Part shown: positions 56,226-64,000 of the stretch, piece by piece
How the letters are laid out: every line of letters starts with the position of its first letter
Numbering within the stretch: position 1 is the stretch's first letter
Virus record (IMG/VR): IMGVR_UViG_3300036715_000213
Span: 1-64,000 of that record
Source: a virus
Length of the DNA stretch: 64,000 bases
Direction: 5' to 3' (one strand)
The notes under the pieces: generated by a model
Database searches by the model: none
What the model was told of the DNA's origin: nothing
The model's input: only the letters and a program-made list of their open reading frames with translations
Position numbers and translations under genes: made by a program

Positions 56226-58027
56226 CTTGACAATGAGAAGACGTGTTCAGTACGTGCGTTGCGGACTTGGGATAGCTTATCAACTAGGATATTTACCTTC
56301 ACATGTTCCGGCTTCATACGGACAATAACACCATTTGGTGGAATAACGTCGTACGAGCTTGGATAAAATACAAATTCAAACTGCTCATCGTATAGCGATG
56401 TTAATGTGATATTGTTTAGGTTAATCTTACCGTTGAAGTCAATAGTACCTACTGTCTCTTGATAGAAAGGTACACCGTTCGCATCTTCAGTGTAGAATTC
56501 AATATCAGATCCATTGTTCTTCAAGTATCCACGATCAGTATATCCCTTCATGTAGAAGCGAGTGCTAAAGAACGTTGCAGTATTACTTGATGCAATTGGG
56601 TTATAGAAGTTGATACTATAGTTCTTCTCTACATTATACATCGGCTTTATTGTGTAACGGATACGGATTGTGTTGATTGAGCTAACAATTGACAGCTCTG
56701 TTGAGTCAATCTTTGTAGTCAACACCGAGTGGCGATATGCGCTCTCAAACTTAGCTAGTGTATTTCCATAGTCGTTGATAACTGCGGTAACTTGATTAGC
56801 CAGTTCTCCAGCAGTGTAAGCAGTCTTACCTGGAGCGTAGTAAACGTTCGCTTCAATTTCTATGTTATAGTATGCTGGATCTACGAACTCTGGAGTTACT
56901 GTAACCATGCTACGACGTCCCAGAATACCTTGCTTAATCTCATTCTTTTCCAGCGCACTAAACACATCGCGACCGTAAGGTTTCGCTGAGATAAACACCT
57001 TACCGTATTGTGGTGGAATGTTATCTTGTCCGCCCCATACGTTAATCGACTCAATCTGCGGATACATTTCGGATACGACTGCTGCGTAGTCATTAGCAGT
57101 TACAGCACGGTTCTGGGCTTGATAGCTTAGTGGAGCAAAGAAGCGGATTGATTCCTTATCCTCTTCATCGGATCCCATTGCGCTTGCCAAGTTAGTGACA
57201 ATGTCATAACCCTTAGTAGAATCTAGTCCACCTGCGTATGAGAAGATAGCTGCTGCGTTTGCTGCAGCACCGCTCGAGATCAAATAACGCATTGTAACGA
57301 CGCAACCGTTTGGAACAACGGTACCAAATGTACCGTCACCGAATGTTACTTCGTACAAGTTATCCTCAACATGACGAATAAAGAACACGTTATCAGTGGA
57401 CTTTGTGTCAACAGTAGATTTAGCATTGTTGTATATTGTAGTGCTGCTATTTGATGGATCGAATACTGAGATCTTGATGGTAGTCGTATCTACGTTCAGT
57501 TCCGGAACAACATAGCGAGTCTCTGGATTAGCGACGTATGTAATCTTACCTAGAGAACCTTCGTATATTAGAACGTTTGAAAATGTGAAGAATGACTCGC
57601 TTGGGAGTTTAGTTATGCTAATTGGCTCAATTAGATTGAACGTAAACTGAGTATTATTTACTTCAGTTGTGAACGTTGCTCCGGCATCTAGAGTCAGGGC
57701 GTTGGAGCTAATTCCGTAGGTTCCAACGGTAATATCCACGTTTGCACGCGCGCTTGAAACGCTACGTGGAACATAGCCTAGCAGTTTAGCTAGTGAGGAA
57801 ATACTACTACGCTTGGATGCGCTATCAATAAACATCTCATTGATAGCCATATTCGTGTAAAGAGCATTGTAGTGCGTATTGTACGCCAACAGATCAATTA
57901 CAGTGGAAATAACAGAGCCGTCAAAGTCGTAATCAGCGAGCTCATCCTGATCTGATAGAAACATCTTTAGATTTTGCTTAATACTAGAAAAATCCAAGTC
58001 TCCAGTATTGATTAAACGGCTTGTCAT
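56222..58027 (-). CDS. 6: Baseplate wedge protein gp6 (baseplate J-like)
   Basis: A 601-residue protein with the gp6/baseplate-J pattern: GDLDFSSIKQNLKMFLSDQD, FDGSVISTVIDLLAYNTHYN, NMAINEMFIDSASKRSSISS, LAKLLGYVPRSVSSARANVD, then QAQNRAVTANDYAAVVSEMY and INVWGGQDNIPPQYGKVFIS. T4 gp6 has 660 residues. Two gp6 copies per wedge form the inner ring that clamps gp53 and gp25 and dilates on contraction. ATGA overlaps link it to gene 25 upstream and the wedge gene downstream. Confidence 0.95.
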   Translation of the reverse strand: MTSRLINTGDLDFSSIKQNLKMFLSDQDELADYDFDGSVISTVIDLLAYNTHYNALYTNMAINEMFIDSASKRSSISSLAKLLGYVPRSVSSARANVDITVGTYGISSNALTLDAGATFTTEVNNTQFTFNLIEPISITKLPSESFFTFSNVLIYEGSLGKITYVANPETRYVVPELNVDTTTIKISVFDPSNSSTTIYNNAKSTVDTKSTDNVFFIRHVEDNLYEVTFGDGTFGTVVPNGCVVTMRYLISSGAAANAAAIFSYAGGLDSTKGYDIVTNLASAMGSDEEDKESIRFFAPLSYQAQNRAVTANDYAAVVSEMYPQIESINVWGGQDNIPPQYGKVFISAKPYGRDVFSALEKNEIKQGILGRRSMVTVTPEFVDPAYYNIEIEANVYYAPGKTAYTAGELANQVTAVINDYGNTLAKFESAYRHSVLTTKIDSTELSIVSSINTIRIRYTIKPMYNVEKNYSINFYNPIASSNTATFFSTRFYMKGYTDRGYLKNNGSDIEFYTEDANGVPFYQETVGTIDFNGKINLNNITLTSLYDEQFEFVFYPSSYDVIPPNGVIVRMKPEHVKVNILVDKLSQVRNARTEHVFSLSR

Positions 58028-58416
58028 CTTGTTCTATCCAATGCGAATGTTATGTTGAACGGCTTCTCAGTGTTCTTGATCTTGAAGTTAATGTTGACCA
58101 TAACTTCGTTATTATCGGGCTTTGCATCAATATTTATTGATGTGACAGTTACTCTCGGTTCATGGTTTGTGATTGCATTCAGTATCACCTGCTTCATTAT
58201 AATGATAGTCGTGTCGTCGATTAATTCAAACAGGAAACGGTTTAGCTGCGATCCAATGCTACTATCAAACGGGCGCTCATAGTTACGAGTCAGAACAAGG
58301 TTCTTAATCGAGAATTTGATTGCCTGCTCATCCTTGCGTAGAGAGATGTCACCAGTAATTGGATTAGCTGCAAACGTTGCATCTATGTCTGAGTAATTTC
58401 TATATTTGCGTGCCAT
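58024..58416 (-). CDS. 25: Baseplate wedge protein gp25
   Basis: The 130-residue protein matches T4 gp25 (132 aa): YSDIDATFAANPITGDISLR, DEQAIKFSIKNLVLTRNYER, PFDSSIGSQLNRFLFELIDD and NHEPRVTVTSINIDAKPDNN. The EPR core of gp25-like proteins is present. It nucleates sheath polymerisation at the baseplate. It lies between PAAR and gp6 with one- to four-base overlaps. A short palindrome (CATCAAT/ATTGATG near 58122-58139) is within the gene and has no clear meaning. Confidence 0.95.
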   Translation of the reverse strand: MARKYRNYSDIDATFAANPITGDISLRKDEQAIKFSIKNLVLTRNYERPFDSSIGSQLNRFLFELIDDTTIIIMKQVILNAITNHEPRVTVTSINIDAKPDNNEVMVNINFKIKNTEKPFNITFALDRTR

Positions 58417-58781
58417 TAGTATTTCGCTTCCAAATCTGATATATCCGCAAACTGTTGTGCGAACGTTCCATCGGAGAATCCAGGTTTAGTTCCACCACCA
58501 TCGCCAGCGATTACATTTGGCGATCCTTCTGCATTAAAAGAACCACAAGCAATTTGATCCCCAACTCTTGCCAGCGACTTACCGTTAACAAATACAGTTG
58601 GTGCTCCCTTTGCTTGATGTGAATCGTGGCATTTACCGGAACAATGCACAATCCAATGATCACCAACTCGATGTGCCCCAAGATTATTTATGAACACATC
58701 TCCGGACGCTGAATCGTTTGGGCGCGGTGGCCAGGGTCCATGACCCGTACATATATCACCTAATCTTACTGCTGCTGGCAT
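58416..58781 (-). CDS. PAAR-domain spike-tip protein
   Basis: A 121-residue PAAR protein: PAAVRLGDICTGHGPWPPRP, GDVFINNLGAHRVGDHWIVH, GAPTVFVNGKSLARVGDQIA and GSPNVIAGDG. His/Cys residues (CTGH, HCSGKCHDSH, CGSF) can bind the single metal that stabilises the cone. PAAR proteins cap the gp5 trimer (T4 gp5.4) and sharpen the spike. It is coupled by one-base overlaps to genes 5 and 25. Confidence 0.93.
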   Translation of the reverse strand: MPAAVRLGDICTGHGPWPPRPNDSASGDVFINNLGAHRVGDHWIVHCSGKCHDSHQAKGAPTVFVNGKSLARVGDQIACGSFNAEGSPNVIAGDGGGTKPGFSDGTFAQQFADISDLEAKY

Positions 58782-61303
58782 TATGCTACCGAGATGATTG
58801 TTGTTAGGTTCGGGCTAACACGTTTGTCGTTTACCATTGTAAACTTCTCCATACGCAATCCACGCTTGTCGTTAAACGCAACATGAATCCATGTTGATGA
58901 TCCACGAGTCTCAAAAATCAACTGAGTATATGCTGGCAATAGTTTAGCGATTTCAACGGCTGCTTCGTAATGTTGCATACGGTTAAATCCGCTCAACTGG
59001 AAGTCACAAGCACACCCATATAGGTGATCGGATGTTGTAGATCCGCCTTTTGGAACGCTATTACGGAATCCGCTGGTTGGGTGCATGTTTGGATACGCCT
59101 TCTTGATTGGCTCGAGACAGTTTTCAGCCAGCTTCTTTAGGTTACATACTGCTTCAGCTCGAGTGAGTTGAACTGCTGGAGGTGAGCTTAGACGATCTCC
59201 ATTCAAGTCTCTCAACTTAAAGTTTGGACTCAACTGGAACGACAAGTCAACAGGACCTTCGTTTGGAATCATCGAGCAGTCAGTTACCTTTGGATTTGGT
59301 TTTTTCTGATCAGTTGTGTCTTTAATTTCTTCAGTTTGTGGCGCACTATCATTTGGTGCTTGAGTTGGATCCGAGCTGTCAGTTACACCACTTGCTTCCA
59401 GCTTCTTATTGTAATCTGTTGGATCTCCATCCTCTGGAGTTTCATATTGAGCAACTTGTTCATCGCTACGAGTCGGAACTTGAAGTGTTGGGAAGTCTGG
59501 CAAGCCACCAGCCGAACCTTTTCCAGTTACATTACTGAGACTCTGTCCTTTACCGCTGTTCAAGTCAAGACGGCTTCCATCCCATGAACCAGATCCGCCA
59601 GTATTGATCATAGTGTTACCGCCAGAAGCGATGTTAATATCACCCTTGACATTCATGTTCAAATCACCAGTAATACCCAGGTTAAAATCGCCACCAACTG
59701 TTTGGTTAACGTTACCAAGTACATCAATGTTAGCATCGTTTTCGACGCGAATATTATTATTCCCAATGATTGTCACGTTCAACGATCCACGAATTAGAAC
59801 GTTACCGTTCCGTTCCAGGATTTCATATGCGTCACCAACAATACGATTAACTCGTGTTCCGTTAACATCAATTTCCTCATATGTTCCGGAGCGGTGATAT
59901 GTATGGATACGTTCGTTACCCTCTGTATCATCAAACTCTTGTACGTGTCCGCTTTCAGTTACACGCGCATGATTATATGGATACTTGGCATTGTATGGGA
60001 TTGGAGGTTGACTCCATTTACCGTCGCCTCCCGAGATAACACCCTTTGCGCGTGCTGACTCTTTAGCAAACACAATAGTCTGGTCAATCTTTTCGTGACG
60101 TGCTAGACGATGTGTATCCGGCTCATCGAAGAACTTTGGATAAACGCCGTTTGGATCCTTAAATCCTTCTAGCTTACGAGTTTCAGTAGTCGTTGATCCA
60201 GTTTGTTTCGCATCAGCTGCACCTGGTTGTTCCCCGGGCGCGTATGGAGTGACAACTGGATTTTGAGTTGCGGCATCAACTACTGGTTGTGTTTGCTCTG
60301 GAGGTGGAGTAACACTACTCATGTCCTTTGTTGGGAATCCATCCTTACTAAACAGAGCTTTTTCACGACCGCGGCGCGCAGCTAATGTGCCTTTGTTGTT
60401 TCGAAATGTAGTAATCAAGGCAGCAGCTTGTTCGTAGTTTGCCGCATTGACTGCACTGAATACTGCGGAACTTGTCATGCCATCAACACCCGCATTGTAC
60501 GCCATGGATACAAGCGCATCAAACATACTTTGAGTAACTGGAGCAGTCAGCTTCTTCTGTATCTGTGGACCAAAAAAGTTGTTAACTGCATCCTTCATCA
60601 ACGCATCCGCTTCATCCTTTGTTAGACGAGTTTCTGATGTAACTGGATTCGATTTACCACCATTGAGAAACGTAGATCCCCACCCAATAGTCCAGATACC
60701 CTTTGTATCTTGATATGGATATATTGGAGTATTTCCAGCTAAAGCATTGAACTTCTCGACACGGATGTAATTGTTCTTACCTTCAACAGTGCTACTGAAC
60801 GCTTCTTCATCTCGGATGCTAGTAAAGCAATCAGGACCAGGAACTAAGGCAGACGTTGGCTTCTTGATTGTCGAATCAACTGCGCTTAACTTACCTTCTG
60901 GAGCCTTTGGCGTTCCAGATTGTACTGGATCACCCGAGCTGTCTTTGAGAATAAAACCGTCGGATGTTGTCCAAACTGCTGACTCAGTAGTAAGAACAAC
61001 CTCTACTGACTTATCAACAGGTTTAACAGGAATACCAGCAACTGATCCAATGATGATTGGTTGCTGTTGATTTTCATCGCGGAAAATAACAATAACAGTC
61101 GTACCCTCAACCAATCCTGTTGGCGATTGTCCAATACCGCTATTAGCAGCACTAGTGATTGGCTGCATAATTGTAGCCCAAGGTAAATCTGCTGTTGGTA
61201 ACTCTACTTTGTCTGGCGAGTGTAATCCCAAGACACGGACACGGCAACGGCCCAGTTTTAGCGGGTCGTTTAGACGATCTTCAACTACTCCAACATAGTA
61301 CAT
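58781..61303 (-). CDS. 5: Baseplate spike gp5 with lysozyme and M15 peptidase domains
   Basis: An 840-residue spike, much longer than T4 gp5 (575 aa). Residues 1-~95 form the OB-fold (CRVRVLGLHSPDKVELPTAD, GTTVIVIFRDENQQQPIIIG). Residues ~174-320 are a T4-type lysozyme with Glu183, Asp199 and Thr205 in YPYQDTKGIWTIGWGST. Residues ~480-590 are the beta-helix (GNVLIRGSLNVTIIGNNNIR). The C-terminus (~670-840) is a peptidase M15-type domain, SGFRN ... SDHLYGCACDF with His760-x6-Asp767, and WIHVAF with His807 as zinc ligands. The pairing suggests cleavage of both glycan and peptide bonds in peptidoglycan at entry. Confidence 0.93.
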   Translation of the reverse strand: MYYVGVVEDRLNDPLKLGRCRVRVLGLHSPDKVELPTADLPWATIMQPITSAANSGIGQSPTGLVEGTTVIVIFRDENQQQPIIIGSVAGIPVKPVDKSVEVVLTTESAVWTTSDGFILKDSSGDPVQSGTPKAPEGKLSAVDSTIKKPTSALVPGPDCFTSIRDEEAFSSTVEGKNNYIRVEKFNALAGNTPIYPYQDTKGIWTIGWGSTFLNGGKSNPVTSETRLTKDEADALMKDAVNNFFGPQIQKKLTAPVTQSMFDALVSMAYNAGVDGMTSSAVFSAVNAANYEQAAALITTFRNNKGTLAARRGREKALFSKDGFPTKDMSSVTPPPEQTQPVVDAATQNPVVTPYAPGEQPGAADAKQTGSTTTETRKLEGFKDPNGVYPKFFDEPDTHRLARHEKIDQTIVFAKESARAKGVISGGDGKWSQPPIPYNAKYPYNHARVTESGHVQEFDDTEGNERIHTYHRSGTYEEIDVNGTRVNRIVGDAYEILERNGNVLIRGSLNVTIIGNNNIRVENDANIDVLGNVNQTVGGDFNLGITGDLNMNVKGDINIASGGNTMINTGGSGSWDGSRLDLNSGKGQSLSNVTGKGSAGGLPDFPTLQVPTRSDEQVAQYETPEDGDPTDYNKKLEASGVTDSSDPTQAPNDSAPQTEEIKDTTDQKKPNPKVTDCSMIPNEGPVDLSFQLSPNFKLRDLNGDRLSSPPAVQLTRAEAVCNLKKLAENCLEPIKKAYPNMHPTSGFRNSVPKGGSTTSDHLYGCACDFQLSGFNRMQHYEAAVEIAKLLPAYTQLIFETRGSSTWIHVAFNDKRGLRMEKFTMVNDKRVSPNLTTIISVA

Positions 61304-62592
61304 TATTTGGTCTTTCCAATAGAATCGCGAATTAGCTCAAGCGTGCATTCATGTTTACCAGTACGGTCAAACCGATGTGCCACTGCGGATATTAGATATT
61401 TACCGCTCAGCATTGGATCGTAAATGTCGTCTTTTGATGTCTTATTGTCGAATTGGCGTAGCGCATTAATGTCAACCTTTACAGTACGTCCAACCGTGTA
61501 ATCAGTACGTCCAAACACAGTGATCTCAATACGGTGTTGCTGCATCTGATTGATAATTCCAATACGTTGCTGTTTCACTTTGTAATCAGATACTTCAGTC
61601 GTATTGTCGTACAGCTTCATGTGGTGTGCTTGATTGAGCATCACGGTACTATTTGTACCCTTAAAGGATCCGCTAATCAGCTTCTCCGTGTAGAACTTGT
61701 TTGGATTTGCACGTGCACGAGTATCATCATTTGCAGTGTATGTTGTATCAGTAAACTTCTTTGTCACTGTATCGTAAGAAAACATACGAGTGCTTAGAGC
61801 ACCGTTTGCCTTGTCCTTGATGTAATCGTAAAGTGCTGGAATGCGAACTAGCAATATGTTACGGTAATCATTAGCTAAATCTTTAAACACATCACCGGAG
61901 TTCATTCCGTCTGTAGCGATAGACGACAAACTGTTATCAGTCGTAAAGTACAATTTTGGTTCTTCATTGCTCATTTTAGCTAATGATTTGAAATTAAATC
62001 CCTTACGGTTCTCGAAGAATATCATACTTGGAGTATTGTCTTCGGAGCATACAGCTAAATCAGCATTATAAGAAAAGTTCTTAATCGGACTCCAATAGTT
62101 GGAAGTGTATGTTATATCGCTAGTAGTTGAATCGATATTGAACGGTACGCTAGTAGATATGTCATCCGTTAGAATCTTCTTGATATTGTCTTCTGCCTTA
62201 CCGCGGAATGTACGACTCAAGTTCATCCCAGATTCAATCAGGCTTTCTAAAGCGACAAAGTGATACACGTATGTTTGTGCTCGCTCGCCAGTCTTTTGTT
62301 GATCAGATAAGCGATAGATGTGAAACAAACGATTAATTTCCTGCTCTTTGTTAATCGTTGGTGTCTTAATTACTAAACGAAGCAAATCAGTACCGGAATC
62401 ACCAAACAAAGCAGGTAAATCCACTGTATCTGACATAACCAAGTTACCGCTCATGAATGGGCTAAATAAGTCCTCATAGATAGTAATCAAACTAACTTGA
62501 TCGCGAATGTCAACAGCAAGCCCACCGTTTGGCTGTAATATATCAATAGCAATTAAAGAGTATTGCCCTGCATAGACTAGTGAATCGCTCAT
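61303..62592 (-). CDS. 27: Baseplate hub protein gp27
   Basis: The 429-residue protein has T4 gp27 (391 aa) features: DIRDQVSLITIYEDLFSPFM, SGNLVMSDTVDLPALFGDSG, FHIYRLSDQQKTGERAQTYV, HFVALESLIESGMNLSRTFR, LAVCSEDNTPSMIFFENRKG and, near the end, GKYLISAVAHRFDRTGKHEC. It forms the trimeric hub that holds gp5 and starts the tube. It overlaps gene 5 by one base and gene 53 by ATGA. Confidence 0.92.
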   Translation of the reverse strand: MSDSLVYAGQYSLIAIDILQPNGGLAVDIRDQVSLITIYEDLFSPFMSGNLVMSDTVDLPALFGDSGTDLLRLVIKTPTINKEQEINRLFHIYRLSDQQKTGERAQTYVYHFVALESLIESGMNLSRTFRGKAEDNIKKILTDDISTSVPFNIDSTTSDITYTSNYWSPIKNFSYNADLAVCSEDNTPSMIFFENRKGFNFKSLAKMSNEEPKLYFTTDNSLSSIATDGMNSGDVFKDLANDYRNILLVRIPALYDYIKDKANGALSTRMFSYDTVTKKFTDTTYTANDDTRARANPNKFYTEKLISGSFKGTNSTVMLNQAHHMKLYDNTTEVSDYKVKQQRIGIINQMQQHRIEITVFGRTDYTVGRTVKVDINALRQFDNKTSKDDIYDPMLSGKYLISAVAHRFDRTGKHECTLELIRDSIGKTK

Positions 62593-63119
62593 TTAGTGAA
62601 AGCCTCATCTAAATCTTTAATAAAAATACCGATTAGGTTTGGTAACACGATACGAATTCGACGTTTAGTATCATTCAATGTACGTTCGTAATCCGTATTG
62701 GTAATTGGTGTAAGAATACTATCCACTGGATTAAGCGGAGCATCCACAATCTTACCGCTTGGATCAACCCAATGTTGACGTCCATACAGCAAGTGGATAT
62801 CATTCTCATGTCCTTCACCGTATTTCATAGTGATATACTCGTCCAATTTGTTTTGTGGCATTGGCCAATCATCCAAGTAATTGTACTTTTCGTTAACCAA
62901 CATCAAAATCCAGTGTAATTCTGGATTACCATACAAACGCTCCGCGATAACTTCTGGAGTGTCCATATCATTGATGTCATAGTCACCGTAATACAATGTA
63001 TTCTCAAGAATGCGTTTTACTGGGCGGACGTTAGCAGTTATATCCGTGACAGCACGAACACCCAGCTTGTCGCCAATCTGGAAGGCATACTGTAACTTCT
63101 TGAATTTGCTGAAATACAT
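62589..63119 (-). CDS. 53: Baseplate wedge protein gp53
   Basis: A 176-residue protein of gp53 type (T4: 196 aa): YGDYDINDMDTPEVIAERLY, GNPELHWILMLVNEKYNYLD, DWPMPQNKLDEYITMKYGEG. The LysM-like N-terminal region includes KLQYAFQIGDKL. Gp53 bridges adjacent wedges through gp6 during baseplate assembly. It directly follows gene 48. Confidence 0.93.
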   Translation of the reverse strand: MYFSKFKKLQYAFQIGDKLGVRAVTDITANVRPVKRILENTLYYGDYDINDMDTPEVIAERLYGNPELHWILMLVNEKYNYLDDWPMPQNKLDEYITMKYGEGHENDIHLLYGRQHWVDPSGKIVDAPLNPVDSILTPITNTDYERTLNDTKRRIRIVLPNLIGIFIKDLDEAFTK

Positions 63120-64000
63120 TTATGCTCCTGAACGCATGCTTGGGCTAGTTTCTTTACTTGGGGTACCAAGTTCCTTGAATCGTAATGTCACACTGATGTG
63201 TGTCGGCATACCATTGTCAAACGTTGAGTACTGACCGTTTGGTGTATAGTTGATAGTCATATTAGTTAGCACCGCGGTGATATGGTGTTCCAGATACTTA
63301 TTTTCTTCAACACCATGGTAATAACGAATCTCAAACTCCGATGGATAGATGTAGATGAATTTTCCAGAATCCAAAAACTCCGGCAACATATGATGGCGGA
63401 ATGTACGGATAATCTCTAATACGTTACCAGCTTCTGATTCAGTTTTCGGAGCGAACTTGTAATCGAACGTAAACTCACCAAAATCAACGGAGCGGAACAA
63501 TAATTGCGCCTTGCTATTTCCCGGTGTCAATCCAGCGGCTTTTTGGGCGTACTTTTGTCCGCCCAGTACCTTGGATGCTAATCCACCCAATGCGTTTTCT
63601 TTGATTTCTTCTGTCCCATCTTCTCGTGTACTTTTGTTGAATAGCTTAACACCACCCAACAGTATTCCGGACCATATTTCACCAGTAACCATGGAATCGC
63701 CATCCTCCATGTTCCAATCGACACTATACGCCTTTGTAAGTGATTCCGGAACATACAGAGAAATGGCACGCGATAAACGACGCTTTGGCTTAGTTATATT
63801 CAGCTCTTCATCCAATTGAGTTGCATTTTTCTTCAATTCGTCGCCGGATGATGTTATGTAACGATATGGCTCAAGCTCAATGGTTGGGAAAGAATCTTGA
63901 GTACCACCTTTTGCAATTTTGCCAGCACCTTGCACGTTGATATAAAACAATACTCGGTTCTTACCGTATTCATCGGAATTGCCGGATAGTGTTTCTGGAT
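63120..64000 (-). CDS. 48: Baseplate tail-tube cap protein gp48 (5' end outside the window)
   Basis: The frame is open through the window edge: upstream of the first possible TTG (63950) it reads PETLSGNSDEYGKNRVLFYI, clearly coding. Visible blocks RRLSRAISLYVPESLTKAYS, FGEFTFDYKFAPKTESEAGN, FRHHMLPEFLDSGKFIYIYP, SEFEIRYYHGVEENKYLEHH and THISVTLRFKELG match the tube-initiator gp48/gp54 group; length and order next to 53 favour 48. It sits on the gp27-gp5 hub and starts tail-tube assembly. The N-terminus is missing. Confidence 0.85.
   Translation of the reverse strand, partial: PETLSGNSDEYGKNRVLFYINVQGAGKIAKGGTQDSFPTIELEPYRYITSSGDELKKNATQLDEELNITKPKRRLSRAISLYVPESLTKAYSVDWNMEDGDSMVTGEIWSGILLGGVKLFNKSTREDGTEEIKENALGGLASKVLGGQKYAQKAAGLTPGNSKAQLLFRSVDFGEFTFDYKFAPKTESEAGNVLEIIRTFRHHMLPEFLDSGKFIYIYPSEFEIRYYHGVEENKYLEHHITAVLTNMTINYTPNGQYSTFDNGMPTHISVTLRFKELGTPSKETSPSMRSGA

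Noticed and set aside
1010-63819. Many open frames on the plus strand (for example 14333-14644, 24099-24470, 36223-36603)
   Set aside because: All lie opposite clearly coding minus-strand genes, lack ribosome-binding sites and have low-complexity or unnatural composition; they are antisense shadows.
1-64000. CRISPR array, insertion sequence, integrase or attachment site
   Set aside because: No regularly spaced identical repeats, no transposase or recombinase gene and no flanking direct repeats were seen; the only mobile elements are the HNH gene and the intein.

Overview
The window is one contiguous block of a T4-superfamily myovirus genome (contractile-tailed Caudoviricetes). Every protein gene I accept is on the minus strand, so transcription runs from high to low coordinates. 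The sequence shows a near-complete set of T4 core genes with the usual phage packing: ATGA start/stop overlaps, gaps of a few bases and many small unknown genes. The host cannot be read off directly. The tmRNA tag begins ANDE, as in beta- and gamma-proteobacterial tags, but this is only a hint.

Layout in transcription order. (1) 64000-52322: baseplate module (gp48, cut by the window edge; gp53, gp27, a gp5 spike with two cell-wall hydrolase domains, PAAR tip, gp25, gp6, a gp7-position protein, a small fibre-like protein, gp8). (2) 52320-41358: large tail and fibre proteins, including one ending in a polyproline linker plus a Hint (intein-like) domain, and the neck protein gp13. (3) 41361-28556: a fibre/adhesin cassette with three tandem paralogues and two giant LamG-repeat proteins, lying between neck genes 13 and 14, which are adjacent in T4. 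(4) 28559-16889: neck, packaging, tail and head genes (14, 15, 17, 18, 19, 20, two unknowns, 21, 22, 23), ended by a clear intrinsic terminator. (5) 16770-9019: a 2H phosphoesterase resembling anti-CBASS Acb1, a tail-tube-like protein that appears to start at AUU, uvsY, uvsW (split by an intein), an unknown, the late sigma factor gp55, and recombination nuclease genes 47 and 46. (6) 9015-5721: small unknown genes, a DUF932 protein and a DUF5664 nucleotide hydrolase. (7) 5724-1: sliding clamp 45, an RNA cluster (structured RNA plus tRNA-CAU), an HNH homing endonuclease, a circularly permuted tmRNA, clamp loader 44 and 62 separated by a membrane protein, regA, an Hsp20 chaperone, a DexA-like exonuclease and the first codons of DNA polymerase 43.

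How the parts work together: gp43/44/62/45 form the replisome core, with RegA as translational repressor. Gp46/47, UvsY and UvsW carry out recombination-dependent replication. Gp55 with the clamp directs late transcription from TATAAATA-type sites, several of which are visible. Head, neck, sheath, tube and baseplate genes build the virion.

The most unusual content is: a phage-encoded circularly permuted (two-piece) tmRNA with tag ANDERFSLVA; an intein inserted inside the DECH motif of UvsW and split by one in-frame stop codon; an HNH gene whose late promoter sits inside a hairpin that hides its own ribosome-binding site, as described for I-TevI; a structured RNA of about 109 nt abutting the tRNA; and a consensus sigma70-type promoter on the otherwise gene-free plus strand.
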